From positions 31,429,819 through 31,493,818 of the forward strand of contig NC_068979.1 of assembly GCF_016808095.1 (NCBI RefSeq): a DNA stretch of 64,000 bases, given 5' to 3'. The notes under the pieces are model-generated. The model was given only the letters and a program-made list of their open reading frames with translations, was not told the DNA's origin and did no database searches. This document shows, piece after piece, positions 22,439-34,126 of the stretch; positions within the stretch are counted from its first letter, which is position 1, and each line of letters opens with the position of its first letter. This DNA comes from Vigna angularis (Eukaryota > Streptophyta > Magnoliopsida > Fabales > Fabaceae). The position numbers were made by a program, and so were the translations under genes.

Positions 22439-22443
22439 GAGTC
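22439..22443. repeat. Target-site duplication of chromovirus, left (GAGTC)
   Basis: GAGTC precedes the LTR and is repeated exactly at 27,648-27,652. Confidence 0.93.
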
Positions 22444-22753
22444 TGTTAGCGATTCAGGTAGGAATTCTAACTCACTCGCACTCTTACCCTCACGGAAGAC
22501 AAACACCACGGAGTATGGGATGAATAATGGGTGTGTATTCACAAGAAAGAAACTAGAATACAAAATAGTCTAGGAGCTTAACCTCCTTCACCAGGTGCTA
22601 AGACCGGTCAACAAATCAACAAATGTCTAACTAACTAACTGATACAACAAAGAGGTCCTTATATAGGCCTCTTTCCCCAAACCCACTTAACTGACTAGCA
22701 GTTAAGTCCTCTGTTTTCCCTTTCTTCTCTCATAGACCCTCCATTCTCTAACA
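22444..22753 (-). repeat. 3' LTR of the chromovirus (310 bp)
   Basis: It starts TGTTAGCGATTCAGG and ends CTCTAACA on the + strand. Compared with the other LTR it lacks one ACTA unit and has one extra C. The five substitutions I see are near 22,565, 22,572, 22,583, 22,594 and 22,700. It contains TTATATAGGCC, a TATA-like element shared by both LTRs. Confidence 0.93.
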
Positions 22754-24100
22754 TTACTCCCCCCTGAAAACTGACCTTGTCCCCAAGGTCGAACTCGGGG
22801 AATTGTTCCTGCATCAATCTCCGATCCTCCCACGTTGCACTGTCTGCCCCTCCATCTTGCCACTCTATCAAAACTTGTTCACGTTGTTCCCCCTCTTGCT
22901 GCTGGACTCTTCTATTCAACACCTTAGTTGGCCAGCACGTATATCCCCCGACTTGCAAATCTGCTGGCAGCTCAGCTTCCACCTGCTTCGTCCCAATCGC
23001 CAATTTTAGCTGAGACACGTGGAAAACCGGGTGAATCCTGGCGGTCGCGGGCAATTCTAATCTGAACGCCACTTCCCCTATCTTTTGGAGCACCTTGAAG
23101 GGCCCACAGTATCTAGCCGTTAACTTCGGATGCAATTTCACCGACATAGAGGTTTGTCGGTGGGGCCTTATCTTTAGAAACACCCAATCATCTACCTTAA
23201 TGGTTACCGGCCTTCTCTTACGATTTGCTTGCTTCACCATCGCGTCTTGCGCCTCCGACAAATGATATCGCAGCTGCTGCAACGCTTCATCTCTTGTTTG
23301 TAATTCTTGGGCCACAGCTTCCACCATTGTTTCTCTCGGAATAAACCTTGACAGCGACGGCGAGGCTCTCCCATACACCGCTTCAAACGATGTGCATTTG
23401 GCAACTCCTTGGTAGCTGGTGTTGTACCAGTACTCCGCCCATGGAAGGACCACATTCCATGTCTTAGGTTGCTCGGAACAAAAACATCGTAAGTATCCCT
23501 CCAGCACCCGGTTCAGCACCTCTGTTTGGTCGTCCGTCTCCGGATGGTAGGCTGTGCTCATCCGGAGATGGGTCCCCTGCATCTTAAACATCTCTCTCCA
23601 AAATGCGCTGAGAAATAAGGGGTCACGATCACTCACTATGGTCTTGGGAATCCCATGAAGCTTTACTACCTCTCTCACAAAAACTTCCGCGACTGTTCAA
23701 GCAGTGTAGGGATGTCTGAGCGGTATGAAGTGCCTGTATTTACTCAGTCGATCGACAACCACCAATATAGCGTCATGGCCTTTGGATTTTGGGAGCCGCA
23801 CAATAAAGTCCATGCTTACGTCCTCCCATATAGCTTGTGGAATGGGCAGTGGTTGCAACAGGCCCTGCGGTGATGCCGTCATGTATTTGTGCTGTTGGCA
23901 CACCAAACAACAGTTGACATACTCTGTCACTGATTTCTTCATCCCGTCCCAGTGCAGCGACTGTGCCAATCTCCGGTAAGTTCTATAGACCCCCGAATGG
24001 CCCCCCGTCGGTGTTGTATGAAACTCGGCCAACAATTTCTGTACCCACTCAGACTTTGCCAGAATAACCAGCCTCCCCTTGTAGTGCAACCGTCCGTGTG
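22695..24100 (-). pseudogene. pol: Integrase plus chromodomain region of chromovirus pol (broken)
   Basis: Upstream part 23,697-24,089: zinc-binding HHCC region (H...GGHSG...C-L-V-C-Q-Q-H), then the catalytic core with DFIVRLPKS and DRLSKY. An in-frame TGA at 23,697-23,699 interrupts the core. Downstream part to 22,695: SDRDPLFLSAFW, then the glutamate of the D,D-35-E triad in QTEVLNR. It continues with the GPF-type C-terminal region (TARYCGPFKVL) and a chromodomain (VLIEWQDGGADSATWEDRR) at about 22,865-22,800. The frame runs through the PPT and 58 bp into the 3' LTR before stopping. The chromodomain in this group is thought to steer integration to marked chromatin. No functional integrase can be made from this copy. 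Confidence 0.88.
22754..22766 (-). promoter_or_regulatory. Polypurine tract of the chromovirus
   Basis: On the element strand it reads CAGGGGGGAGTAA directly before the TG of the 3' LTR. Confidence 0.8.
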
Positions 24101-25931
24101 ACTCCTTCTCTGATTTTATTCAAGTCATCATCTTCCTCCACTTCTCGCATCACGTCTTGAAAATCTTGCCAATACGACCTCATTATCCCCATCAATTCAA
24201 CACCCCCGTCGTCCCCTTCGATCTCAGCCTCGCCCTCCAACTCCTTGCTGCCTTTTTGTGACAGCGCGTCAGCCACCCGGTTGCTGGCTCCCGTTTTATA
24301 CACTGTCGAAATCGTAGCCGAGCAGTTTGGCTATCCAGTGTTGCTGCGCTTGGGTCGTCACCCTCTGTTCCAACAGAAACTTTAGACTTCTCTGATCCGT
24401 ATACACCACGAATTTTTTGGCCCAACAAATATGGTCTCCAGTGTTGCACCGCCAGGGCCACCGCCATCAACTCTTTCTCGTAGATCGACTTGCCCAAGGT
24501 CACTTCCGATAATGCTTTGCTGAAGTAAGCTATCGGTCTCCTTTCCTGGGTGAGCACCGCCCCTATCCCCGTGCCCGACGCGTCGCATTCTACCTGGAAG
24601 GGTTGTGAGAAGTCTGGCAACGCCAACACCGGTGCGGTGGTCACCGCTATTTTCAATCTTCCCATCGCTTCCCTGGCAGTCTCAGTCCACGCAAAATTCC
24701 CCTTTTTCAACATCTCTGTAAGAGGCTTGGCTATCTTCCCATAGTCTCGGATGAATCGCCGGTAATATCTGGTGAGACCCAAGAATCCCCTCAACGCCTT
24801 CAACGCTTTTGGTTCTTCCCACGCGATTACCCCCTCTATCTTCTCCTGATCCATCTGGACCTCCTCCCCTGATATGACGTGCCCCAAATATCTGATCGTC
24901 TTCTTCCCGAACTCACTCTTCTTTTGATTGGCCACCCAGTGATGTTGCTGTAAACAGCTCAACACCTGCTCAACGTGTTGTAAATGCTCACCCCAAGTCG
25001 CACTGTAGATGAGTATGTCGTCAAAAAAGATGAGCACGAATCTTCGCAGGCATGTTCTGAGGGGATCGTTCATGGCGCTCTGGAAGGTTGAGGGGGCATT
25101 TGTGAGGCCGAACGACATCACAAGAAACTCGTAATGTCCCAAGGGAGTGCGGAACGCCGTTTTCTGCATGTCATCCTCATTCATCCTAATCTGGTGATAC
25201 CCAGCCTTGAGGTCCACCTTTGAAAAATACCGAGCGCCGTGGAGCTCGTCCAGCAGCTCTTCGATCACTGGAATCGGAAACTTGTTGGGAACAGTGGTGC
25301 GATTGAGCGCTCGGTAGTCGATACAGAACCGCCAACTCCCATCCTTCTTCTTGACGAGGATGACCGGACTTGAATATGGATTTATACTCGGTTGTATAAT
25401 CCCTGCATGCAGCATTTCCGACACCTGTCGCTCAATCCCTTCCTTCATGGCGTGTGGGTAACGATATGGACGTACGTTTACGGGGTCGGTGCCTTCTTTT
25501 AACGTAATCCGATGCTTCTCTTTTTTATTAGGTGGCAAACCTTGGGGTTCCTGAAATACCCCTGCATGTCGTGTTAAAATTCTCTCCAAGTCCCTGTTCG
25601 GCTCTTCAGTCGACTCTTCTCTCTCTACCTCCTTCTTGCTCCCCTTCTCGCCCTCCAAGCTCCAGACGATCGCCCAAGCCTCCACCTCACTTAGCTTCAG
25701 CAACTTCTCCGGTCCGACCACCCTTTTGTCCAACTTCGGATCGCCCTTAACAACCACCCTTCTCCCTGCATGTTCGAACGCCATGGTGGACTCCCGCCAG
25801 TTGAGGGTAATTTCCCCAGCCTGGCCAACCACTCCACGCCTAGGATCATGTCGACACCCCCAGGTCGAATAAGTAAAATCTTTCCCATATCGCAACTCCC
25901 CCCAATGTCGACCACTACCTTCGGGCAACAT
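24101..25931 (-). pseudogene. pol: Reverse transcriptase / RNase H region of chromovirus pol (frameshifted)
   Basis: The frame 24,192-25,931 holds a complete RT. It has the fingers motif [14 protein letters not shown] (about residue 197), [12 protein letters not shown] with the first catalytic Asp (240), and FFDDI with the Asp pair (304-305, near 25,020). This is followed by [12 protein letters not shown] and the RNase H start VECDASG (450). An apparent single-base insertion in a six-A tract (24,413-24,418) shifts the frame in RNase H. At least two more shifts occur near 24,300 and 24,090 before the integrase. The first about 35 codons at the left are read out of the protease frame. Confidence 0.88.
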
Positions 25932-26104
25932 CCACGGGTCCTTTTCTTACGTCCGTCTCCCAAACTCACCTGATAGGGAGGGGTGTCCTCCTGCGCAAGC
26001 TGCAATTCCTCCACCAACCGTCTACTCACGAAGTTGTGGCTGGCACCACTGTCAACCAGAATGATAACGTCTTTTTCCCCCACTCGACCTTGCAGTTTCA
26101 GCAT
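25697..26104 (-). pseudogene. pol: Aspartic protease region of chromovirus pol (frameshifted)
   Basis: The aspartic protease active site VDSGASHNF is at residues 17-25, with the flap-like GKILLI and the usual [14 protein letters not shown] stretch following. Near 25,825 the frame departs from the continuing sequence, which carries on in the frame of the RT region. The dimeric enzyme would process the polyprotein, but this copy is not intact. Confidence 0.85.
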
Positions 26105-26231
26105 CTTGGGCTAGGGTTAATCCCCCGGCCGAAAATGCCGACAGCTCCATGCATGGGGTTTCTGCTTCGACCTCCATCCCCTCGTCACCACCTTCTTCGT
26201 CTTCGGCTAATAACACCACCCGCAAACTCTT

Positions 26232-27332
26232 CTATGGACACTGATGGCCAGGGCTGAAAGGTCCCCCACAGCGAAAGCACCGGCCTTCCTCCCGGCGTTT
26301 CAGAAACTCTGGGTAAGGTAAGTTACGTGTGTTTCTTCCCCTGTTCTCCCCTCCGCCGACATTCCCGCTTCTCGTTGTCAAAGTCCCCGTCGCTCTGTCG
26401 TGTCTCACCGACCCACTGCTTTTGGCCGGACTCGTTCGTCCCGAAGTGCTTCTCTGTGGCTCGGTCCTAGCCACCACTGCTCCTCCGCCAGAAGGTCACC
26501 CTCATGGAGACGGGTTCTTGGTTCCGACCTATCCCGTCAATCCTAGACCCCGAAGAGCCTCTTCGACGTCACGCGCGATTTTCATCGCGATCATCAGATC
26601 TCGCGGGTCGTGTGGCCTCATCTGACATCTCAACTCCTCTCGTAATCCCGCCAAAAAATATCCCAACGGCTGGTGATTAGAGAATTCCTTCGTCTGTCCC
26701 GCTAACGCCTCGAATTCCCTGACGTATTCTTCCACGGTGGCCGTTTGTCGTATCGTCGCCATCCTCTCAAAAATTCCCCCACGGTGCCGACTCTCGAATC
26801 GTATCAACAACGCTTCCTTCAGCCCCTCCCATGATTGATTCTTCGCCTTATCTTGCCAGAATTTAAACCAATACCTGGCGCTCCCCTCCATACTAATGTG
26901 CGCCAGCTCGACCTTCTCCTCTTCCGCCACTCTTTGGATCGCGAAAAACTTCTCTGCCCGACTAATCCAGTTCAAAGGGTCAGGTCCTTCAAAGGTGGGT
27001 AATTCCACCCTTCTTCTTCAATTGGGTAGCGTTTCAGGATGCTCCCTGCCTCCTCCTCCTCCACCATCAAGGGGACGGCCTCCCCCGTGATCGTTGACGG
27101 ACCCTTGGCTTTCGTCAGAATGGTCATCAGTTGTTTTGGCGCGAGCCCCCATCATCCGCATTAGTTCTTGAATGTCTTTGCGTATGACCATAGATTCTTG
27201 CCGATTCGCCGCTGATTTCGCTTTCATTCCATCCACCGCCATCTCGATGTGCTCCAATCGCCCCTCAACAACGTTCATCCTTCCCTCCATAGCACCCTCT
27301 CTCCTCCGCACAGATCCGGCAGGTCGGACCAT
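26232..27332 (-). pseudogene. gag: Chromovirus gag with several in-frame stops
   Basis: The frame begins at an ATG at 27,330-27,332, three bases from the LTR and inside the PBS region. It stops at TGA 27,018-27,020. It continues in the same frame as a clear gag capsid domain (27,008-26,529: LPTFEGPDPLNWISRAEKFF, WFKFW, VREFEAL) to TAG at 26,529-26,531. Two further TGAs follow, then a linker and a zinc knuckle (CFRCGGPFSPGHQC) that ends at about 26,232. All pieces share one frame, so point mutations and not indels broke this part. Confidence 0.87.
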
Positions 27333-27334
27333 TT
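27310..27334 (-). promoter_or_regulatory. Probable primer binding site of the chromovirus
   Basis: On the element strand the sequence after the 5' LTR reads AAATGGTCCGACCTGCCGG. The TGG starting two or three bases inside the element is as expected for a tRNA 3' CCA complement. The tRNA is not the common initiator Met (no TATCAGAGC), and I cannot name it. Confidence 0.5.
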
Positions 27335-27647
27335 TGTTAGCGATTCAGGTAGGAATTCTAACTCACTCGCACTCTTACCCTCACGGAAGACAAACACCAC
27401 GGAGTATGGGATGAATAATGGGTGTGTATTCACAAGAAAGAAACTAGAATACAGAATAGTCCAGGAGCTTAACCACCTTCACCCGGTGCTAAGACCGGTC
27501 AACAAATCAACAAATGTCTAACTAACTAACTAACTGATACAACAAAGAGGTCCTTATATAGGCCTCTTTCCCAAACCCACTTAACTGACTAGCAATTAAG
27601 TCCTCTGTTTTCCCTTTCTTCTCTCATAGACCCTCCATTCTCTAACA
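27335..27647 (-). repeat. 5' LTR of the chromovirus (313 bp)
   Basis: Same ends as the other copy. It carries one extra ACTA unit near 27,525-27,535 and one C fewer near 27,570. Confidence 0.93.
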
Positions 27648-28478
27648 GAGTCCGTTACAAGTGATTGAACATGATTTTGGTAATTTTCCTTATTACCTTG
27701 ACTCTAACTAGTTCTAAGGCTAGCGGAAAGACTTCCATTATAATGAGCTTTCTCATTTTTAAATTAGTAGTATGCAATCTTTGCAAATTGGGTAGTGTGT
27801 TTTGCTTTTTTACATTAAAATTTTGTGGTGGTGGTGGTGTGTACATACAAGAAAAACTATAAGGTCTTCCACTCTTTCTTCTTATATATAATTATTGTTA
27901 GTGAGAAAGACATTGGACATTGTAGTTTCAATTTCAAAAGTAATGTTATGATTTCTAACAAAATCATATTATCTCGATTGTATCTTTGGTGCTTTGTATT
28001 TATGAATTAGACACATATGCAAAGACTAACCCGTGTCATGACATGGACAATGTTCAATTATAGTTCACAAGGATATCTATCCTAAATTTACTGCGACCGA
28101 GGTAATAAAAGTCTAACTTGCGAATTAGGATTATGAATTAATCTTCTGAAAACAAATTGCTAAGTTTTGCATTTATTACGAGTTCCACAAAATAATTTAG
28201 AAATAGGTTTTATTTTACAGCATAAGCTGTAAGATAGGAGGAATTCCCAATTCTTAGAAGGATAAGCCACAAATAAAGAGTCATTGAAAATATCATAAGC
28301 ATTTTGCGTTCTTTCATTATATTTTTTTTTTCTTTTTTTTTATCTTTTATCATATTTAAGTTCTGAATGATGAGACTATATTTGGTGTCTGCTAAATTGC
28401 TAGGCCGTTTCTAGTGTGTCTGAGTGTGGCAAGTTTTTTTATTTGGATAATAGTTTATCAGTGTACTCTGAATAGATG
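27648..28478. other. AT-rich intergenic DNA, nothing recognised
   Basis: It begins with the second GAGTC target duplication (27,648-27,652). A GGTGGT microsatellite lies at 27,823-27,839. Short frames have no support. Confidence 0.6.
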
Positions 28479-28960
28479 TTGAAGGAGTATAATCCAATTC
28501 TTGATGCAAAAAGTTACTATGTTGGTGGTGGTCCTCATTTATCAACACGAAAATTATTCTTAGTTATGTTCCAAAAAAGTATCTCCATAGCTGTATAAGG
28601 AGTATCAATCCAATGCTCTGATAATAAATGTAACTATGTTGATGACGGTGCCGTTTGCACTAACTGAATATTTTCCTTATTTATGTTCCCAAAAACAATC
28701 TCCTTCGTTGTCAATTTTATCTTTCTGAACCTTCTATACCATCCTACAAAGGAGTATCAATCCAATGCTCTGATACAAAATACAACTATTTATTTGGTGA
28801 CGTTGAGTCACGTACGAACACAGAATATTTTCCATAGTTTTGTTCCCAAAAAGAATCTCATTCGCTGTTAGTTTTATCTTTCTGAATCTTCTGTTCCAAT
28901 TTTATCTTTCTGAACCTCCTATACCAATTTTATCTTTCCGAACCTTCAATACAATCCTCC
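28479..28960 (-). repeat. Degenerate repeats carrying PBS-like motif (minus strand)
   Basis: GGAGTAT.AATCCAATGCTCTG recurs near 28,483, 28,599 and 28,751, each time followed by AAA..T.AC..AACTAT. Read on the minus strand, GTATCAGAGC is the initiator-tRNA-Met primer site typical of copia elements. After it come copies of TTTTATCTTTCTGAACCTTC (28,718, 28,873, 28,903, 28,930). These look like diverged copies of an LTR/PBS junction of an old retroelement. Confidence 0.5.
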
Positions 28961-29394
28961 CATCACTATTCCTTTCTGAATCTAACTTCCCCACGATGAA
29001 GTTCCCTTTTCACCCGATGTCTCCTTTGTTATCTTTTATATGGCCAATCTGATGTCTCTTTGGTCTTGGTTTGTGGCTTTCCAAGATGTGATTGGCTGTG
29101 TGTTTTGGGTCTGATTGGTATTATTATTGGTTTCTGTGAGAGATCATGCATTGGCTAAAGATATAATCAAATTATACAATATAAGTAGATGAAAATTTCA
29201 CTGAATTTTGAGACTACTCTACCTTTAGCTATATTTTAACGTGCAGTGTGAATTAAGATCTGCATGAGCAGAAGTCAAATATGAAAATTTCCGAGTCATT
29301 TGGCCCCAAATTTTGGAATCTCATGTACCTCGGTATAAAGGAGGATGTTTCTTCTTTATGAAAAGAATGCCAAATAAACATCCGGCAGTTTTAT
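28961..29394. other. No recognisable gene
   Basis: Mixed AT-rich DNA without sustained frames. Confidence 0.55.
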
Positions 29395-29590
29395 AGTTTG
29401 TGGGTCCATGGTCATACACCTGTCAAAGGAAGAAGACAACGACTTAATTAGAACATCAACGATGAACTATTTGAAGACGCTTTTGAAGAACATGATCACG
29501 AACAAAATATAAATCTAATTCTAAGTGCTTGGATCAAGAGTGTTTAACAAGGTTGGAGGCAAGTAAAACAGCGCCAAGATAGTCCGAATA
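29395..29590 (-). pseudogene. Ty1/copia RNase H C-terminal fragment
   Basis: On the minus strand the stretch reads AVLLASNLVKHS, an in-frame TGA, then SKHLELDLYFVRDHV, which matches the order of the end of copia RNase H (x-N-x-x-x-H-x-R-x-K-H-I-x-x-x-x-H-x-x-R). The frame on either side is decayed. It is separate from the copia fragment at 30,111, which carries its own copy of this region. Confidence 0.65.
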
Positions 29591-30110
29591 AAGTTTTGGA
29601 ACATTTACTTTGATTCGAAATTCAAAGTTTTTTTTTACTTGGTAAATTTGGTGTCAAAATTATAGGAAATAGACAACTTTTTAAACATGAAGTTAACTCC
29701 TTAGCGACTTTTGATTCTAACAAATTAATTAGGAAAGCCTTGTGGAGAGTGTACAACTTGTTTATTTAAAGTCGTCATGCTTCCAGACGGTTTTCTATTC
29801 TCCTAATTTTTTAAAAATTTGTCTATTCATGTAATTTTGGCACTAGATTTTTCTATTTGTTTTTTTTACAAAAGAAGGAAAATTATAGAAATAAGCAAAT
29901 TTTAAAAGAATTATGAAAATAAGCAAATTGCGTAGATCCCACACGATTTCAATTGAAATGAAGAATTAGTACACCCTCTACATAACTTTTGTTTTTGTGT
30001 CAATCAACACGCGTTCAACTTGGAAGTTGTTAGGCACCCCAATAACTTCCAATTACATTTCATGAAAGTTGTTAGAATATAGTGAAAACTATGAATGAAA
30101 TTAATCTCCC
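29591..30110. other. AT-rich intergenic DNA, nothing recognised
   Basis: No frame or repeat structure stands out. Confidence 0.55.
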
Positions 30111-30762
30111 TTGTGTTGAATATATATTAAAGACAGGATTAGAATTAATATGAAGAACAACTTGATTGTCACATATAATCTTCATTTGAGTGACATCTCC
30201 AAATTGTAACTCTCTAAACAATTACTTAAGCCAAACAAGCTCACAAGTGGCTGAGGCCATAACTCTATATTCTACTTATACACTAGATCTTGTCACAACA
30301 CTTTGTTTATTGCTTTTCCAAGAGATCAAGTTACCACCAATGGAGACACAATATCTGGATGTAGACCTTTTAACAGAAGGAGATCCTACCCAATCGGTAT
30401 TACAATAACAAATCACTCTTGTATGGTTATTAGAACCATATAACAATCCTTTTCCAAAAGATCCTTTAATGTACTTTGATATACGAATAACTGAATTCCA
30501 AAAATCTTCACACGGGGAATTAAGAATTTGGCTTATCACACTAACTGCAAAGGAAATGTTAGGACGAGTAATTGTAAGATAATTCAATTTTCCAACTAGT
30601 CTTCTATATTTCTCAGGGTCTCACATAGGCTTCCCGTGTTTTGGTAAAAGTTTAGTATTAGGATTCATGGGTGTGTCCACAGATTTTGAATTCATCAACC
30701 CAGTTTCCTCTAAATCATCTAATGCATACTTCCTTTGAGATATAATAATACCATTTCAAACA
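30111..30762 (-). pseudogene. Ty1/copia RT/RNase H fragment
   Basis: On the minus strand, from 30,762 downwards, one can read QRKYALDDLEETGL, then PMNPNTKLLP, a stop, YRRLVGKLNYLTITRPNISFAV, then CNTDWVGSPSVKRSTSRYCV and WKSNKQSVVTRSS. After another stop come MASATCELVWLK and TQMKIICDNQ. This is the end of copia RT, the connection, and RNase H with the altered Asp region (D-W-V-G-S replaces D-W-A-G-S). At least three stops make it dead. Its upstream end coincides exactly with the start of the CA-repeat domain. Confidence 0.85.
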
Positions 30763-33582
30763 TAAACACGCGCGCACACACACACAAATATATTACGCAC
30801 ACACACAAATATATTACGCACACAAACACACATATAAATATGTTATACACACACAAACACACAAACACATAAACACACACAACTACACACACGCAACTAT
30901 ATTACACACACACACCACCACTCACACACAATATACTACACTCACAAACACACATTAACAAACACACATTCACAAACATACATACTCACACATACGCACA
31001 CACAGTCACACATACGCACACACAGTCACACATACACCCACACACACACACACTCTTACACACACATAAAGAGACACACACAATAAAACATACACGCATA
31101 CACACATATATTACACACATACACAGAAGAACATCATCCCTCCCACACACACATACTCACATACATAAACACACATACACACAAGCGCATACACATATAA
31201 TACAAACACAAACACCAACACACACACATACTCACACACACAACACAAACACACACACACACACACATAGATAACATAGACACATACACATACACACACA
31301 TGTGCATTCACACAGATACACATACACTTACACACACGTATTATACACACACCTACCCACCTACTAATAGACACACAAACACTCACACACACTCGCGCAC
31401 ACACAGAAAACCCCCTCCCCCCGCACACGCACACACACAAATACATACACATACATTACAAACACACAAATACATATTACATACCCACAAACCCCCAAAC
31501 TAACCCGCCAACTCACAGACACACATAAACATACACACAAACATACACATACACACACGTAAACATACACATACCCACACACTCACACATACACAAACAA
31601 AAAAAATATACAAACAACAAACACACACAAAAAACACAGATACACACAAACACACAGACACACGCCCACACCCACACACACATCCCCAAACACAACCCAT
31701 AAAACCATAACCCAAAAAAACACACCCATCTGTAGACACATTTACACACACACACACACACACACTAACACACACCCACCCACACAAAACACACATACAC
31801 ACATCAACAAACACACACCCACACATACACTATGAATTAGGGTGTGTCTGTTCATGCATGCGTTTGTGCGAGTTTTTGTGTGTACGAGAGTGCGTGTATG
31901 GGCGTGCGTCCACGCATGCGTGTGCACGTGCATTCATTCGTCTGTGTGTGTGGGCATGAGCAAACAAACGTGCGTGAGTGGGCGGTTTTGCAAGCATATG
32001 TGTGTGGGAATGAGTGTTGCGTACGTGCATATGTGCGTGACACGATTGTGCATGCGTGCGAAGGTTCGTGACTTCGTGCAACCAACACACACACATCCCC
32101 AAACACAACCCATAAAAACACACCCATCTATAGACACACATCTACACACACTAACACACATCCATCCATACAAAACACACACACAGCAACAAAAACACAC
32201 CCACACACACACTATGAATTAGGGTGTGTGTCTGTTCATGCATGCGTTTGTGCGCGTGTTTTTGTGTACGAGATTGCGTGTATGGGCGTGCATCCACGCA
32301 TGCGTGTGCACGTGCATTCATTCGTCCGTGTGTGGGCATGAGTGAGCAAACGTGCGTGGGTGAGCGGCTTTGCAAGCATATGTGTGTGGGAAGGAGTGCT
32401 GCGTACGTGCATATGTGCATGCGAATGTGCATGACACGAATGTGCATGCGTGCGAAGGTTCGTGACTTCGTGCAACCCACACACACACATTCGCAAACAC
32501 AACCCATAAAAACACACCCATCTACATACACACATCTATAGACACACACTAACACACACCCACCCACACAAAACACACACTCTCACACACATACTATGAA
32601 TTAGGGTGTGTGTCTGTTCATGCATGCATTTATGCGAGTGTTTGTGTGTACGAGAGTGCGTGTATGGGCGTGCGTCCACGCATGCGTGTGCGCGTGCATT
32701 CATTCGTCTATGCGTGTGGGCTTGAGCGGGCACACGTGTGTGGGTGGGAGGTTTTGCAGGCTTACGTGCGTGGGAAGGAGTGTCGCGTACGTGTAAATGT
32801 GCATTCGAATACAAGTGACACGAATGTGCATGCGTGCAAAGGTTCGTGAGTATTTGTGTGATAGCAAGCATGACTGCGTGCATACATGTGTACCTTGCAT
32901 GCGGGATTGTGTTTATAGGTGTGTATGCATAGGGGAGGACATGGATGTGCGTGTGTGTGCATGCCTGCTTGGGTGAGTGCGAGGGCATTCATGTGTGTGT
33001 TAATGTATGCACGGGCGTGCATGCACATGTTTGTGAGTGTATGCGTGCGAAAGCGTGTGCGTCTGCATACATGCGTGCTCGATGGCGTGTAGAAAGAATG
33101 TAAAAAGGGTGTACAAAAGGTGTTGAAAGGATGTAGAAAGGATGTACAAAGAGTGTACAATAGTGTGTACAAAGGGTGTAAAAGGGGTGTAGAAATGGTG
33201 TAAAAGGATGTATAAAGTGTTAAGAAAGGGTGTAGAAAGGATGTAGAAAGGGTGTAGAAACTTACATCCTTCTTACAACCTTGTTACAGTCTTCTTATAC
33301 CATCCCTACTTCCTTCCTAGAATTTTCCTACATCTTTCCAACAGCATTCCTATACAATTTCTACACTTATCCTCACCTTTTGTACAACCTAGTACATCCC
33401 TTCTACACTCTTCCCACATCTTTTTTATAATCTTCCTACACACTTCTTACACCCTTCCTACAACATTTTTATATCCTTCCTATAATATTTTTACATCTTT
33501 CTTACACTCTTTCTACACTCTTGCTACACTTTATACCCTACACCCTTTCTACAACCTTCGTACACCTTACGTTATAGATATA
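30763..33582. repeat. Subtelomeric CA-rich domain, left arm, part 1, with three modules
   Basis: The (CA)n-rich DNA with AC/AT variants is interrupted by a complex GC-rich module in fixed orientation. Copies are at 31,830-32,083, 32,211-32,476 and 32,593-33,258. Each starts TATGAATTAGGGTGTGTGTC, passes through CATGCATGCGTTTGTGCG and GGGCGTGCGTCCACGCATGC, and the first two end AAGGTTCGTGACTTCGTGCA. The third continues past this point into a longer form (GCATGCGGGATTGTG, GGGGAGGACATGGATG) and then a TGTAGAAAGG-type run. The module alternates purine and pyrimidine almost throughout. All long frames here are low-complexity (Thr-His or Cys-Val) artefacts. Confidence 0.85.
33083..33575. repeat. TGTAGAAAGG / CTTACACCC strand-switch repeat
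   Basis: From 33,083 to about 33,258 the + strand carries variants of GGTGTAGAAAGGATGTACAAA. From about 33,260 to 33,575 it carries the opposite strand type (CTTACACCCTTCCTACAAC and similar). This makes an imperfect local inverted repeat with its centre near 33,260. Confidence 0.75.
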
Positions 33583-34126
33583 AAAATACACACACACACA
33601 CAAACACATACTCACATACAACAAAAACACACACACACGCACCACACATATATGCACATTAATATATTACACACACACAAAAATATTATACTCACACACA
33701 CGCATTCACACACACAGAGATGCATACACACACATAACTATATTACACACACATATGATGCACACAAACACCCATATAAATATATTATACATACACAAAG
33801 ACACAAACACACAGAAACATACACTTACACACACACACACACATATATTACACACAAACACACCACCACTCACATACAATATACTACACTCACAAACACA
33901 TTCAAAAACATACACACACATACACACACACGCACACAGTCACACATACACCCACACGCACACTCACACACATATAAAGAGTCACATACACAATAAAACA
34001 TACACGCACACACAAATATATTACACACATACAAAGAAGAACATATACACCCCCCTCCCCACACACACTCACATACATAAAGACACATACACACAAGCGC
34101 AAATACATATAATACAAACACAAACA

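Larger units (their letters stand above)
22444..27647 (-). mobile_element. Reina-like Ty3/gypsy chromovirus, 5.2 kb, defective
   Basis: A full-length element on the minus strand. It has LTRs of 313 bp (27,335-27,647, 5') and 310 bp (22,444-22,753, 3') with TGTTAG...CTAACA ends, a perfect GAGTC target duplication, a PPT, and gag, protease, RT, RNase H, integrase and a C-terminal chromodomain in order. Short LTRs, a size near 5 kb and the chromodomain suggest the Reina clade. The clade is inference. The LTRs differ by about five substitutions and two small indels, so it is fairly young, yet the coding region has many in-frame stops and frameshifts. It sits about 740 bp downstream of the 7-TM gene in opposite orientation. 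Confidence 0.93.
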
